64,000 bases of DNA from positions 733,262-797,261 of the forward strand of contig CP054181.1 in NCBI GenBank assembly GCA_015709655.1, given 5' to 3'. The DNA is from Ignavibacteria bacterium. GTDB taxonomy: Bacteria; Bacteroidota; Ignavibacteria; Kapaibacteriales; Kapaibacteriaceae. The translations under genes and the position numbers were made by a program. Position 1 is the stretch's first letter. Every line of letters begins with the position of its first letter. The notes beneath the pieces were generated by a model, which saw only the letters and a list, made by a program, of their open reading frames with translations, had not been told where the DNA came from and searched no databases. This document shows positions 1-8,411 of this stretch, in pieces.

Positions 1-704
1 AGCATGTAGGGGTGCATGATGGCACCGTAGCGGTTGATAATTCCCGAAATCCGGGGGAACGGCGCAAATAGACCGGTGTCATCGAACGGACCGTCAACAC
101 CTCCAAGTGCCGGACGCTCCCATTTCTCGAACAGATAATCAACAATGCCGATGGAGTCAACTTCCTTGGGAATGCTGTCGTGTACGTCTGCAATTACCGC
201 CTGTATCGCAAGAATGGCTCCGGCACTTTCGCCGGCAAGGATTACGCAGCTCGTATCCACGGGCACCGGGAACAATGAGCCCTGGACTGCTGCCCGCACT
301 CCCGCGCGTATATCCTGCATCCCCCGCCAGCATGCCCGCACAATCTCGGCTGGATCAAAGGCATACGGCATAGAAAGCAGGGGCGGACTATGATAGCCAA
401 GCCGGTACTGCAGAGACACGGCAAGGTAGCCGCGCTGTGCCCACCTCTCGCATTCGGCAGCCATCGCCTGGGGGGCGCCTGCTGCAAACGCACCGCCATG
501 GATCCACACGATAAGTGGTAGGGGGCTCTGACTCTGCATATCCGGTTTCCACCACAATGCGTGCAACGTGTCAGCAGCACCCTTGTAGTCTGGTGCAATT
601 CGGTAAACAACATCAAACGGTCCGGACACCTGGGCACGGATGAGTGCACTGCCGCAGACAGTTGTTATAAACAACGCAACTATTAGTTGATATCGTTGAA
701 TCAT
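1..704 (-). CDS. Secreted carboxylesterase-type alpha/beta hydrolase (3' end outside window)
   Basis: Alpha/beta hydrolase of the carboxylesterase/lipase class; about 234 codons are visible and the gene runs off the left edge without a stop. Residues 1-25 look like a signal peptide (hydrophobic LIVALFITTV, then ALIRAQ), so the enzyme is probably periplasmic or secreted. The oxyanion-hole motif HGG is at residues 69-71 after the strand LIVWI. The nucleophile elbow GESAG is at 159-163, with Ser160 as the likely catalytic serine. The Asp and His of the triad should lie beyond the edge. The start ATG is the first in the frame and is followed directly by the signal sequence. It lies 116 bp downstream of the DMT permease on the same strand, with a small hairpin between them, so it may be a separate unit. 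The substrate cannot be told from sequence. Confidence 0.85.
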   Translation of the reverse strand, partial: MIQRYQLIVALFITTVCGSALIRAQVSGPFDVVYRIAPDYKGAADTLHALWWKPDMQSQSPLPLIVWIHGGAFAAGAPQAMAAECERWAQRGYLAVSLQYRLGYHSPPLLSMPYAFDPAEIVRACWRGMQDIRAGVRAAVQGSLFPVPVDTSCVILAGESAGAILAIQAVIADVHDSIPKEVDSIGIVDYLFEKWERPALGGVDGPFDDTGLFAPFPRISGIINRYGAIMHPYM

Positions 705-792
705 GATGTAAAAATACTATTGGAGTTTGTAAACATCCCGGTGCCACGGTGACTAAAGCTGCATGGTGCCGGCAAAACAAACAACAACAGGT

Positions 793-805
793 CCGGCAGA
801 GCCGG
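793..805 (-). terminator. Small GC hairpin with T-rich tail after the permease gene
   Basis: Read on the minus strand, a 5-bp GC stem (CCGGC/GCCGG, 3-nt loop) starts 16 nt after the permease stop and is followed by a T-rich stretch (TGTTGTTGTTTGTTTTG). This is compatible with a weak intrinsic terminator. The stem is short, so the call is tentative. Confidence 0.35.
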
Positions 806-820
806 CATACTCCGCATGCA

Positions 821-1705
821 TCACTGTTCGCGTGCCATTTGCGTTACCACAACACCCAGCAATGCCACGCAGCCTCCTATCACAAACATGAGTGTTGGCT
901 GCGTACCAAGGATAGCAAGTGCCAGCAGTGTGGTCAGGATGGGCTGAAGGTTGTTAAAGACGGCAACCCGGGCGGCATCGAAGCGGGAAAGGGCGTAGTA
1001 CCACAGACCATAGCCGACAGCCGATGTTATCACTCCAAGATAGAAGAGCTGCATCCAGACACCGGCTGCGGTTGACGCATCACCCAGCGGTTGAAAATCA
1101 CCGGGAATTGGGAGCACCAACCACACCAGAACGTAGAGTGGCAGACCAGTAAAGAAAGTTAGCGACGTAGCATACACTGCTCCGTAGCGAAGCACCATGC
1201 GGCGGCCAAGAACCGTGTACAATGCCCACGAAGCACTGGCCGCCAACACCATCAGGTTCCCAAGCAGATGTTCTTGCCGTACCTCAGCCCCTTCGTCAAC
1301 AAGCACAATAAACGCTCCAAGAAAGGCTACGGCAATACCGGCAATACGCTGCCAGCCCGGCCAGGTACGTTTCCAGAATGCAAGTGCAAGCACCACGAAA
1401 ACCGGCGTTAGTGCATACGCCAGGGCTGCATTGGGTGCTGTTGTGTAGCGTACACCCCATACAAAACACAACTGGTTTACCGGCAGGTTGATAAAGCCAA
1501 GCAGCAGCAGCATCCAGATATCGCCACGCTGAACCTTGGGAAGCGTCCGTCGCTTAACCAGATACCATCCGCCAAGGGCAACAACGGTAAAGGTGCCCCT
1601 GAACAACACAACGGTTGTGGGATGCAGTACCGACGTGATGTTTTTGGCAACGATGTGCGTAGAGCTTGCAATAAGCTGCTGAAGGAGCAAAAGCAGATAC
1701 ATCAT
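821..1705 (-). CDS. EamA/DMT-family permease (10 TM drug/metabolite transporter)
   Basis: Inner-membrane transporter of the drug/metabolite transporter superfamily, 294 aa, with the two-fold EamA architecture of about 5+5 hydrophobic helices. Each half carries the typical proline/glycine-rich pattern (for example NAALAYALTPVFVVL in the first repeat and VFNNLQPILTTLLAL in the second). The frame is open further upstream, but the ATG at 1705 is chosen because it forms an ATGA overlap with the glycosyltransferase stop (1702-1704), which implies translational coupling. The ATG at 1702 is an alternative. Substrate is unknown; members export amino acids, nucleosides or other metabolites. It is the third gene of the unit transferase - glycosyltransferase - permease, so a role beside surface-glycan synthesis is possible but is only inferred from position. 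Confidence 0.88.
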   Translation of the reverse strand: MMYLLLLLQQLIASSTHIVAKNITSVLHPTTVVLFRGTFTVVALGGWYLVKRRTLPKVQRGDIWMLLLLGFINLPVNQLCFVWGVRYTTAPNAALAYALTPVFVVLALAFWKRTWPGWQRIAGIAVAFLGAFIVLVDEGAEVRQEHLLGNLMVLAASASWALYTVLGRRMVLRYGAVYATSLTFFTGLPLYVLVWLVLPIPGDFQPLGDASTAAGVWMQLFYLGVITSAVGYGLWYYALSRFDAARVAVFNNLQPILTTLLALAILGTQPTLMFVIGGCVALLGVVVTQMAREQ

Positions 1706-2802
1706 AGCGGCATCTGCTGAATGACATCGGCGGACTGACGTTCGTAGGACACAGACGCCACACGCCTGCATGCCTCCTGCATTGCTGAGTAGGTTGCCGG
1801 CACAAGCAGTCGGTTTAACACGTCCAGAATTGCCACCGGTGTAAGTGTCTCCTGAACAAGCATGCCTGCCGGAATGCGCCGGAGCTGCTCGCGAAGTGCC
1901 GGCAGGTCAGTTGCCAAGACCGGTACACGGGCCATCATATATTCAAAAAGTTTATTGGGTAATGCATACCGGTAGCTTTCGCTCACCGGTTCAACCAGAC
2001 ACAGGCCAACGTCGGCACTGCAGGTTATTGCATGCAGCTCATCGTAATCTACGGCAGGGTGCCAGTGAATGCGGTGACTAAGGCCATGCTCGTGCGAACA
2101 CGCCTGCAGATCGGAAATGGCAGGGCCGCTTCCAACAATACACAGGTGAATATTCTCCTGCAGGGCCATCGCCTTCATCATGGGTTCGATGCCGCGTCCG
2201 TGGTGCACTACCCCCTGGTAGAGGATACAGATTCCGCTTTCCGGAATGTTGAATGTATCCCGCAGGTAGGTGCCCGAAACAACGGAACGAAGCGGTGGAG
2301 TGTTTAACAGCACGGGTGGACGGTACCGAAGCCGGAACCGCTCCTGAACGATGGAGGCATCCAGGTAACCGCTGACCATAACGGTTTGAACGTGCCTAAG
2401 CAGCCACCGCTCGTGACGTGCTATTAGTTTTTGCTTTAAGCCACGTCCACGTAAGGGTCCCAGCGAAAAGTAAAACTCGCGCATATCATACCAGAGCGGA
2501 GCACGTGACCGTCGTGCAAGCCCCCATGCAGCCTGAAGAGCAAACAGGTCCATGCCAAGTACCAGACGCGCCGTTACGGGTATCGTGCGTACAAATGCAT
2601 TCAGCGAGCGCCACCGACCAAAGGCCGATGTCCCGGGATCTGCCCATGTAAACATGGTTATCTCTTCGCCGTTCAGATCACCTGCAGCAATCACGGCCAC
2701 CGTGTATCCACGGTCACGGAGGGCACGGGCAAGGTTCAGCGTTCGGGCATCCTGCCGGATGTTGGCAAGGGCTACAAGGACAACGTCAACGTGCGATGCC
2801 AT
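1702..2802 (-). CDS. GT4-type glycosyltransferase
   Basis: Glycosyltransferase of the group 1 (GT4, GT-B fold) type, 366 aa, probably cytoplasmic/peripheral and adding a sugar to a surface glycan or lipid carrier. The N-terminal Rossmann half starts at about residue 4 (VDVVLVALANIRQDARTLN). The C-terminal half has the usual donor-binding layout, with ILYQGVVHHGRGIEPMM near residue 210 and the EPVSESYRYALPNKLFEYM segment holding the conserved Glu residues near 285-305. The start at 2802 is preferred over an upstream ATG at 2874: it has a strong AAGGGGG ribosome site and lies 7 bp after the previous stop, whereas the longer form would overlap that gene by 65 bp. Donor and acceptor are unknown. 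Confidence 0.85.
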   Translation of the reverse strand: MASHVDVVLVALANIRQDARTLNLARALRDRGYTVAVIAAGDLNGEEITMFTWADPGTSAFGRWRSLNAFVRTIPVTARLVLGMDLFALQAAWGLARRSRAPLWYDMREFYFSLGPLRGRGLKQKLIARHERWLLRHVQTVMVSGYLDASIVQERFRLRYRPPVLLNTPPLRSVVSGTYLRDTFNIPESGICILYQGVVHHGRGIEPMMKAMALQENIHLCIVGSGPAISDLQACSHEHGLSHRIHWHPAVDYDELHAITCSADVGLCLVEPVSESYRYALPNKLFEYMMARVPVLATDLPALREQLRRIPAGMLVQETLTPVAILDVLNRLLVPATYSAMQEACRRVASVSYERQSADVIQQMPL

Positions 2803-2809
2803 AGCCCCC

Positions 2810-3784
2810 TTACAAAGAATGGTGGTAGGTGCTGCGCAGAATTCCGCGTGCGTCGAAGCGTTCCTTAAACTCAATCAGACCGAGCGACGGCGTCATCGGA
2901 TCCTTGGCAGACGTGTCCTGGCTGACGCCAATGTCAACCCACTCATATCCGTTTTCAACCGCCCACCGGCATGTTTCGTACATCACAAGATAAATGGGTT
3001 TCAGGTGTTCGTACTCGTACAGCAACATGTTGTAAAAACACAGAACAACTTTTCGATTTGTTAAAAAAAGCAACGATCCGGCAATTGGGGTTTCATTGTA
3101 GTACACCATCAGCAGTCGCAGCTTATCGGGCATCAGGGTGTGGAGTGTTTCAAGATCGGCAAGGGTGTGTGTGGGTGTTACGTTATGACGTTTCTTGTTT
3201 TCGGTAAGGATTCGATGAAAGGTGGCATAGTCTGTACTTTCCCTGATATCCAGCTTCTTCTCGCGCAGTATTTTTCTGATTGTTTTCCGTGCCGTTGCAT
3301 CAAAGTAGTCCAGAAAACGGTCTTTATGCTTCAGGTTGATCGCATGCGAGATGTAGTGCAGTTCAAAATCTGCTTTCCGGTACAGGTGGGCATACTCGGT
3401 ATGCTGACTGTAGTTGTGTGAGTAAATCAGGGGCGGAGGGATGAAGTACGCATGAGCAATTCCCTGCTTAGCCAGGTGTTGCAGGCATGCATCAACAATC
3501 CGCAGCGAGCGTTCGAACGATGCGTCCATGGTAACGATGCCACCATAGCTTGCGCCCACGGGACTCCAGAAATCACCTGACGGACTGATGCCTCCGGGAA
3601 GTACAGCAACAAGTTTGTCGTGTTCACGAACCATGAGGTGAGAAAAACCCCACTTCCCCTGCGGATGATAATCAAGAAAGCGCTGCAGGTGAAACATCGT
3701 TCCGTTATTGGAGCGCTCAACAAAGCTGTCCCACTCGGTACTCAAGTCGGACGTGTAGGGGTGAACGGTAATTGAACCTTTCAT
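2810..3784 (-). CDS. FemAB/GNAT-like N-acyltransferase
   Basis: 324-aa protein with the double-GNAT layout of FemAB-like proteins (acetyltransferase_6 type), which transfer an aminoacyl or acyl group to cell-wall or exopolysaccharide precursors. The N-terminal part (FVERSNNGTMFHLQRFLDY at about 22-40) matches the opening of this group. The C-terminal half has the acyl-transfer core: LMVYYNETPIAGSLLFL (about 225-240) and then YLVMYETCRWAVENGYEW (about 265-282) followed by DIGVSQDTS. No signal peptide or membrane segment is visible, so it should act in the cytoplasm. It is first in the unit, 7 bp before the glycosyltransferase, which supports a role in surface-polymer assembly. The exact acceptor is unknown. 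Confidence 0.8.
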   Translation of the reverse strand: MKGSITVHPYTSDLSTEWDSFVERSNNGTMFHLQRFLDYHPQGKWGFSHLMVREHDKLVAVLPGGISPSGDFWSPVGASYGGIVTMDASFERSLRIVDACLQHLAKQGIAHAYFIPPPLIYSHNYSQHTEYAHLYRKADFELHYISHAINLKHKDRFLDYFDATARKTIRKILREKKLDIRESTDYATFHRILTENKKRHNVTPTHTLADLETLHTLMPDKLRLLMVYYNETPIAGSLLFLTNRKVVLCFYNMLLYEYEHLKPIYLVMYETCRWAVENGYEWVDIGVSQDTSAKDPMTPSLGLIEFKERFDARGILRSTYHHSL

Positions 3785-3858
3785 GCTGCTGCAATAGAAC
3801 TGTAAAGCTAAGGAAGTATTTCGAAAATCATTTTTTTACAATCATACCGGAGTTATTC

Positions 3859-3866
3859 TATATTTG
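3859..3866 (+). promoter_or_regulatory. Bacteroidota-type -7 promoter box (TATATTTG)
   Basis: A perfect TAnnTTTG box 49 nt before the ATG at 3916, in the divergent 131-bp spacer, oriented toward the small outer-membrane-type gene. A T-rich stretch lies around 3831-3837 where the -33 element would be expected, but no clean TTTG is seen there. Confidence 0.5.
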
Positions 3867-3915
3867 CTACGTCAAAATAAATCATTGTTTCATTTTGTTG
3901 AGGGGAAGTTTGCTT

Positions 3916-4371
3916 ATGAAGATTTTTGCAGCACTTGCAGCGGTTGTTTGCATGGCATTTTTTGCAGCGCCGACTGCGCAGGCACAAGCAAATCAACAAA
4001 TTGGCTATGGCATACATTCGGCCGACGGACTCGGCGCTCATGTATTCTATGCTGTTTCATCCACACTCCATGTGGGTTCGGGTATTGGGCTGTCAATCCA
4101 GGAAGGCGCTAACCGATTCATGCTGGAACCGTATGCCAAGTTGTTCCTTGGTTCCGGTGGAACCGTCAGTCCGTTTATCTTTGGCCAGTTTAACATCATG
4201 TTTGGTGACTAGGAAGGATCGGGACTTGAATTCGGTGCCGGGTTACAGTCATGGGTATCCAGCAATGTAGGCATTTTTGGCTCGCTTACCGTTCTGGATC
4301 TTGGTCTTGACCCCAGCTACACCAGGTTTGGTACTCTGTACCCGTGTGTTGGTGTTGAGTTTGTGCCCTAA
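3916..4371 (+). pseudogene. Small outer-membrane beta-strand protein interrupted by an in-frame TAG
   Basis: Begins with a clear signal peptide (MKIFAALAAVVCMAFFAAPTA, cleavage near AQA) after a GAGGGGAAG ribosome site. The mature part alternates hydrophobic and polar residues and is glycine-rich, as in small outer-membrane barrels. A TAG at 4210-4212 ends translation after 98 aa. The same frame then stays open for 52 more codons, with matching beta-strand character (LEFGAGLQSWVSSNVGIFG), up to a TAA at 4369-4371 that abuts the convergent kdsB. One base change in a Tyr codon (after FGD) would explain the stop, so an intact product would be about 151 aa. It could be a real nonsense mutation, suppressed readthrough, or a base-call error. 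No specific function can be assigned. Confidence 0.65.
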
Positions 4372-5078
4372 CAACCAAGTGCAGTCCGTACACGCTCTGC
4401 ATCGGCAGACGTGTCAACGGCAATCAGCCGGCTGGTGCTTAAGCAGCATGTAAAAACGGCACCCGCCTCAAACAATCGCAATTGTTCCAATTTTTCAGCC
4501 CTCTCCGATTCGGAGGGGGCTTTTTGTGTGTGCCAAAGCAGGCTTCTCCAGCGATAGGCATACAACCCAAGGTGCTTCCAGGGAGTTTGTACGGGCTGAC
4601 GCGAGAATCCGGTTGCGATGCCATTCTCGCTAATAACAATTTTTACAACTGAGTTGTCTGCCCGCTCTTCTTCGGCCAGCGGGTAGTATGCGGTGGCTAC
4701 ATCGGCGGTGCTCTGCTCCAGACTCTTAACCAGGGCGTCAACAAGGGTGGGTTGCAACAGGGGTTCATCACCCTGGATGTTTACCACAATGTCAGGCTGC
4801 AATCCGCGCTGTATTACCGCTGCATAACATCGGTCGGTTCCGCTTTCCAGTGCGGGTGAGGTAAGCTCAACATCCGCACCAAAGCCCCGGGCTACTGTTT
4901 CAATCCGCTCATCGTCGGTAGCAATAATCACTGCGTCAAGATTTTGTGACCGCACTGCTGCCAGCCACACCCGTTCCAGCATGGTTTTCCCACAGAGGTC
5001 AATCAGTGGCTTACCGGGAAGTCGTTGCGAGGCATATCGCGAGGGGATGACGCCAATGCGTAAAGGACTGTTGCTCAT
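4368..5078 (-). CDS. kdsB: 3-deoxy-manno-octulosonate cytidylyltransferase
   Basis: CMP-Kdo synthetase, 236 aa (family usually about 250). It activates Kdo with CTP for transfer to lipid A, a step needed for LPS core, and is cytoplasmic. The nucleotide-binding signature is at residues 8-25 (IGVIPSRYASQRLPGKPL). ATDDERI follows near 53-59, and the metal/CTP-binding NIQGDEPLL is near 98-106. The late motif with the strongly conserved HLGLYAYR is also present (about 168-175). It is translationally coupled to gatC by an ATGA overlap (5075-5078), and its 3' end overlaps the convergent small barrel gene by 4 bp. The gene shows that the organism makes a Kdo-containing LPS. Confidence 0.97.
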   Translation of the reverse strand: MSNSPLRIGVIPSRYASQRLPGKPLIDLCGKTMLERVWLAAVRSQNLDAVIIATDDERIETVARGFGADVELTSPALESGTDRCYAAVIQRGLQPDIVVNIQGDEPLLQPTLVDALVKSLEQSTADVATAYYPLAEEERADNSVVKIVISENGIATGFSRQPVQTPWKHLGLYAYRWRSLLWHTQKAPSESERAEKLEQLRLFEAGAVFTCCLSTSRLIAVDTSADAERVRTALGC

Positions 5079-5356
5079 CCCAAAACACGTGGTACCTTGA
5101 AGAATGCTTCATTCCTGGACGGTGCGTTGTGTAATGCTTCTCTGGCCGTTAGACACTCGCCGGCAACGTCGGCTCGTGTTTCACAGGCTTGCAGGTGTCC
5201 TGGTGGTGTGCCCAACGGAGCATTACCGTCGATTGCTGAAATCGTCCCCACATATTCCACGATGGATGAGAATTCCTCAGCCACGGTATCAAGTTCAGTA
5301 TCAGTAAAGTGAAGGCGGCACAGCCCGGCAAGGGCTTGAATATCGTCACGTGTCAT
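5075..5356 (-). CDS. gatC: Asp-tRNA(Asn)/Glu-tRNA(Gln) amidotransferase subunit C
   Basis: GatC, 93 aa, of normal length. It is the small linker subunit of the GatCAB complex, which converts Glu-tRNA(Gln) and/or Asp-tRNA(Asn) to the amidated form. The family pattern is clear: an N-terminal helix with the ALAGLCRLHFTDTEL type of sequence, the helix around SSIVEYVGTI, and the C-terminal LHNAPSRNEAFFKVPRVL stretch that threads between GatA and GatB. gatA and gatB are not in this window. The gene overlaps plsC upstream (5346-5356) and kdsB downstream (4 bp), so all three are one transcription unit. Confidence 0.95.
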   Translation of the reverse strand: MTRDDIQALAGLCRLHFTDTELDTVAEEFSSIVEYVGTISAIDGNAPLGTPPGHLQACETRADVAGECLTAREALHNAPSRNEAFFKVPRVLG

Positions 5357-6101
5357 GCTGCAAAGTTACGTGTGAGACAATTGCCGATCGAATGTGTTCC
5401 ACAAATTCGTTCTGCTGGTCACGTCCGGCCGTAGCATCCAGACTCAGAGCCGGCATAACAATCAGGTTAACGGTGCCTCCGCTTACACGGTAGGTCCGGG
5501 CCGGCATGATGGTAGCCGTACCAACAATGGCAACGGGCCGTACGGCAACAGAGCTGCGCATTGCAAGCGTTGCAACGCCACGCTTAAACGGGCCGGGCTG
5601 CCCGTCGGCACTCCGTGTGCCTTCAGGGAACACCAGTACCGAGGTACCGGATCTGATCGTTCCGGCAGTGGCGTCGATAGCACTGTTGGCGTCGCGCGCC
5701 TTGGTTCTGTTAATGGGAATAAACGGACTGTACTTTAAACACCATCCAAAAATCGGAATACGCTCCAGTTCCTGCTTGTACATGATTCGTACGTTGTCGG
5801 GCAGGTATGCCAGCACCACGGGAATGTCGAACAACGAACTGTGGTTTGCGGCATAAATGTATCGTTGTGCGGGATGATATTCGGTTTTGCCAGGTGTTGG
5901 ACCGGCGTGCAAATGTGAATTCGTACCGGGTTCAGTCAGGATAACTCTGACACCGGCTAAACGAAGCAGTACTCTGGACCACGAGCGGGCATACCGGTAA
6001 AACACATCCTTGTCCCGGAACAAGACCATGTGCACCAGCACGGTAACTGAATACACTATTGTTACCAGGGGTATGACGAAAAAAACTGAAAGCGTACGCA
6101 T
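5346..6101 (-). CDS. plsC: 1-acyl-sn-glycerol-3-phosphate acyltransferase
   Basis: PlsC-type acyltransferase, 251 aa, placing the second acyl chain on lysophosphatidic acid at the inner membrane. An N-terminal membrane segment covers about residues 5-27. The catalytic NHSSLFD (H87, D92) matches the NHxxxxD box, and the glycerol-phosphate-binding FPEGTRS is at 158-164. Motifs IPIFGW (115-120) and PINRTKARD (129-137) also fit the family. It is the first gene of plsC-gatC-kdsB and starts 44 bp from the divergent SUI1 gene, so that short spacer must carry both promoters. Assignment to phospholipid synthesis rather than acylation of another lipid is the default family reading. Confidence 0.93.
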   Translation of the reverse strand: MRTLSVFFVIPLVTIVYSVTVLVHMVLFRDKDVFYRYARSWSRVLLRLAGVRVILTEPGTNSHLHAGPTPGKTEYHPAQRYIYAANHSSLFDIPVVLAYLPDNVRIMYKQELERIPIFGWCLKYSPFIPINRTKARDANSAIDATAGTIRSGTSVLVFPEGTRSADGQPGPFKRGVATLAMRSSVAVRPVAIVGTATIMPARTYRVSGGTVNLIVMPALSLDATAGRDQQNEFVEHIRSAIVSHVTLQHDT

Positions 6102-6145
6102 ATTCGCAAACCTCGTATCAAACTCTTATCCAACCAAGAACAATT

Positions 6146-6460
6146 ATGCCCGGACTCGAAGATCTTTCAAAACTGCTTGGTTCTGACACTAAAAAGCAAC
6201 CCACACCCGAAAAAAAACGCGGCTACGATGGACAGATCATGGTCATCAAGGTGCGCACCGAAAAGCGACGCGGAAAGCCGGTGACGATCGCATGGGGCTT
6301 TCAGTCGAAACCGGCAGAGCTTGCCGAGCTGCTGGCGCTGTGTAAGCGCATGCTGGGCTCGGGCGGACATGTAACCGACAATGCGCTGGAATTCCAGGGT
6401 GACCACGTTCAGAGGGTAAAGGAGCTGATCAGATCTCAGGGCTATGCTGTTCAGAAGTAG
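6146..6460 (+). CDS. SUI1/YciH-family translation initiation factor-like protein
   Basis: 104-aa protein of the bacterial eIF1/SUI1 (YciH) family, which binds the small ribosomal subunit and is thought to affect initiation fidelity. The core runs from about residue 30: strands MVIKVRTEKRRGKPVT and AWGFQ, the helix AELAELLALCKRMLGSGG, then the conserved HVTDNALEFQGDHVQRV and the C-terminal LIRSQGYAV. The length matches the family. It is a monocistronic gene divergent from plsC and convergent (9-bp gap) with the propeller lipoprotein gene. Confidence 0.93.
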   Translation: MPGLEDLSKLLGSDTKKQPTPEKKRGYDGQIMVIKVRTEKRRGKPVTIAWGFQSKPAELAELLALCKRMLGSGGHVTDNALEFQGDHVQRVKELIRSQGYAVQK

Positions 6461-6468
6461 TGCGGGCT

Positions 6469-7557
6469 TCAGGGCAGGATGCATCCCGGGTTCAGTCCCA
6501 CGGTATAACGGTTCAGCTCCCTGCCGTCGGGACTAAACTCAATAACTTCACCGTCGGTTAAAAAGCCGCGGGCATTACCCACGAGGATGGTGTTGGACGC
6601 AGGGTTGTACGTCATTGAATACCAGCTATCACGCAATAAACCCGATGTATGAGATGCAACAGGCTGTGGTGCAGCATTCCCTGCGGTTAGTTTGTCAATA
6701 CCGTTACGATGCAAAACGTACACCTCGCCGGTTCCCTGGTTCAGGCTTAACGCATGAGCTGCAGGAAAACGCCATTGCTGTACGATGGTGTCGGCGCGGA
6801 CATCAATCAGCACAACGCCTCCCAGTGAGTCAGCAAGGCTAGGCAGGTTTCTGTAACTGCACCACACTCTGTTCCGTGCTTCATCGGCAACGAGCATAGC
6901 TGCATTGGGGAGTCCGGCAATCGTGTCTTGTACCAACATACTGGCGGTGTTTACTACTACAACCGATCCTGCACCCGGTTCAGTATACCGAAGGTCGCCC
7001 ATACCACTTAATGCCACGTACAGCTTCCCGCGCACAGCCGCCATTCCTTCGGGAGCAGGTCCAACATGGATTGCCGGCAGCGTAACCTTTCGCGTGTCCA
7101 AATCAAGCTCAGTTATCGAGTCATCATTCAGGTTACTGCACCACAGCTTACGTCCCCGAACGCACAACTTGAACGGCTTCTGCATTCCGGGCATATCAAC
7201 CATCCCCGTCAGCTCGCCGGTTTTTTTATGTACAAACAGAATCTTCCTTGTTGTGTTTACAGCGATAATCAGAGTGTCGGCATCGGCAACCATGTGGGTA
7301 GGATTGTCACCTATGCTAATATTGTTTACGTAGCGGAGGGCATCGCGAACCACGGTCCCGCTTAAGGCAATGTTGCTTAGTGAAGAATTATTCTGCATCC
7401 AGAGACCTTCGCACAGCACCCATATCCCGTCCGGCGAAACCGTGCCGTTCCCTGCTTCCGGGACGGTAGGTGTAGGAAAACATCCGGTGAGTAACACGCA
7501 GACAAGGAGTGCTATGGCCTTCCAGCGTAACCTCACGGCAAACAATACCTGACTCAC
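6469..7557 (-). CDS. Surface lipoprotein with YncE-like beta-propeller (BtuG-like candidate)
   Basis: 362-aa lipoprotein: signal sequence with lipobox LLTGC (lipidated Cys26) and then repeated propeller blades of the YncE/WD-like type (for example GDNPTHMVADADTLIIAVN, VGPAPEGMAAVRGKLYVAL). In Bacteroidota, lipoproteins of this build placed next to a TonB receptor include BtuG, the surface vitamin-B12 binder. Here the gene is the last of a unit with two TonB receptors and a T9SS-sorted surface protein, and it overlaps the preceding gene by 4 bp. A substrate-capture role at the outer face of the outer membrane is therefore likely. Cobalamin as the substrate is inference from layout, not from residues. 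Confidence 0.78.
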   Translation of the reverse strand: MSQVLFAVRLRWKAIALLVCVLLTGCFPTPTVPEAGNGTVSPDGIWVLCEGLWMQNNSSLSNIALSGTVVRDALRYVNNISIGDNPTHMVADADTLIIAVNTTRKILFVHKKTGELTGMVDMPGMQKPFKLCVRGRKLWCSNLNDDSITELDLDTRKVTLPAIHVGPAPEGMAAVRGKLYVALSGMGDLRYTEPGAGSVVVVNTASMLVQDTIAGLPNAAMLVADEARNRVWCSYRNLPSLADSLGGVVLIDVRADTIVQQWRFPAAHALSLNQGTGEVYVLHRNGIDKLTAGNAAPQPVASHTSGLLRDSWYSMTYNPASNTILVGNARGFLTDGEVIEFSPDGRELNRYTVGLNPGCILP

Positions 7558-8411
7558 CGCAGCACCTTTAGCGTCTGAACGGTATTATCAGCGTCGAGGG
7601 TCACGAGCAAACACTCTGCGGGCAGGTGATACATGGGTATGTTGGTAATCCCCCCGGGAACCGGCATCTGCTGCAACAAACGTCCAGCCGTATCATGAAT
7701 GTACAGTGTGCCGCCGGTCCGAACAGTAGTCTGCACGATTGCCGTACGTGTAATGCAAGCCAGTGCTGTAGCGGTTGGTGCCGGTGCAGTGTGGTAGCAC
7801 AGCACTGCATCAAGATCAAAACCGCTGATGGTTGGGTCGTAGTATGGGTGGCGTTTGTTGGCAAGGATCATCGCACACAGATCGCGGATGCGGATCCAAC
7901 GAACAGAATCGGCACCGATCGATGCCAGGTCGAACACATCGCCACCGCCGCTGCCGGGTGTTGTGTGGTTTGAATGGTTCGTAGGCGTTCGTCCGGCACA
8001 TCCCTCCAGCGTGAGTGAATCAAACGGGAATACATGCCAGTCCGTACCGTTGGTGCTGACGCTGATTTCGGCCGGTTCGGCAAAGACCTTCCCCAGCGGA
8101 CCCACAAAGACGTTTTCGAAGATGGTAAAGTCGGGTCCGGGTCCGTCAACAAGAACGTAATTTTTAATACCAACGATGATTTCGCCGTCCAAACCCAGAG
8201 CACAGATTTCACGTGGGTCCAATGTTGGTACGGTATCGTTTGCACCGGCATCCGGCCCCCTGAAAATGTTCATCGGGAAGAAGGCAGGCCCTCTGCCAAC
8301 GGCCTCGCCCCTACCGGGGGTAAATCGCAACACAGTATCAATCTGCTGCTGAGCCTTTGCCGTAACTGATACAAGCAGCGCTATCACAACAATCAGTATT
8401 TTTATCATCAT
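7554..8411 (-). CDS. T9SS-sorted cell-surface protein of the cobalamin-locus type
   Basis: 285-aa secreted protein with signal peptide (IKILIVVIALLVSVTAKAQ). Its central domain carries the signature GPGPDFTIFENVF (about 96-108), followed by the AEISVSTNGTDWHVFP and DLASIGADSVRWIRIRD segments typical of the 'cell surface protein' family found beside btuB-like receptors in Bacteroidota. The last 70 residues (LYIHDTAGRLLQQMPVPGG, then LPAECLLVTLDAD and a final TLKVLR) have the shape of a T9SS type-A C-terminal sorting domain, so export across the outer membrane is expected. It overlaps the receptor upstream and the lipoprotein downstream by 4 bp each. A ligand-binding role in the same uptake system is inferred. 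Confidence 0.75.
   Translation of the reverse strand: MMIKILIVVIALLVSVTAKAQQQIDTVLRFTPGRGEAVGRGPAFFPMNIFRGPDAGANDTVPTLDPREICALGLDGEIIVGIKNYVLVDGPGPDFTIFENVFVGPLGKVFAEPAEISVSTNGTDWHVFPFDSLTLEGCAGRTPTNHSNHTTPGSGGGDVFDLASIGADSVRWIRIRDLCAMILANKRHPYYDPTISGFDLDAVLCYHTAPAPTATALACITRTAIVQTTVRTGGTLYIHDTAGRLLQQMPVPGGITNIPMYHLPAECLLVTLDADNTVQTLKVLR

Noticed and set aside
242-649. 135-codon frame antisense/out of frame at the left edge
   Set aside because: The overlapping frame with signal peptide, HGG and GESAG motifs is the real gene, and it is open to the window edge.
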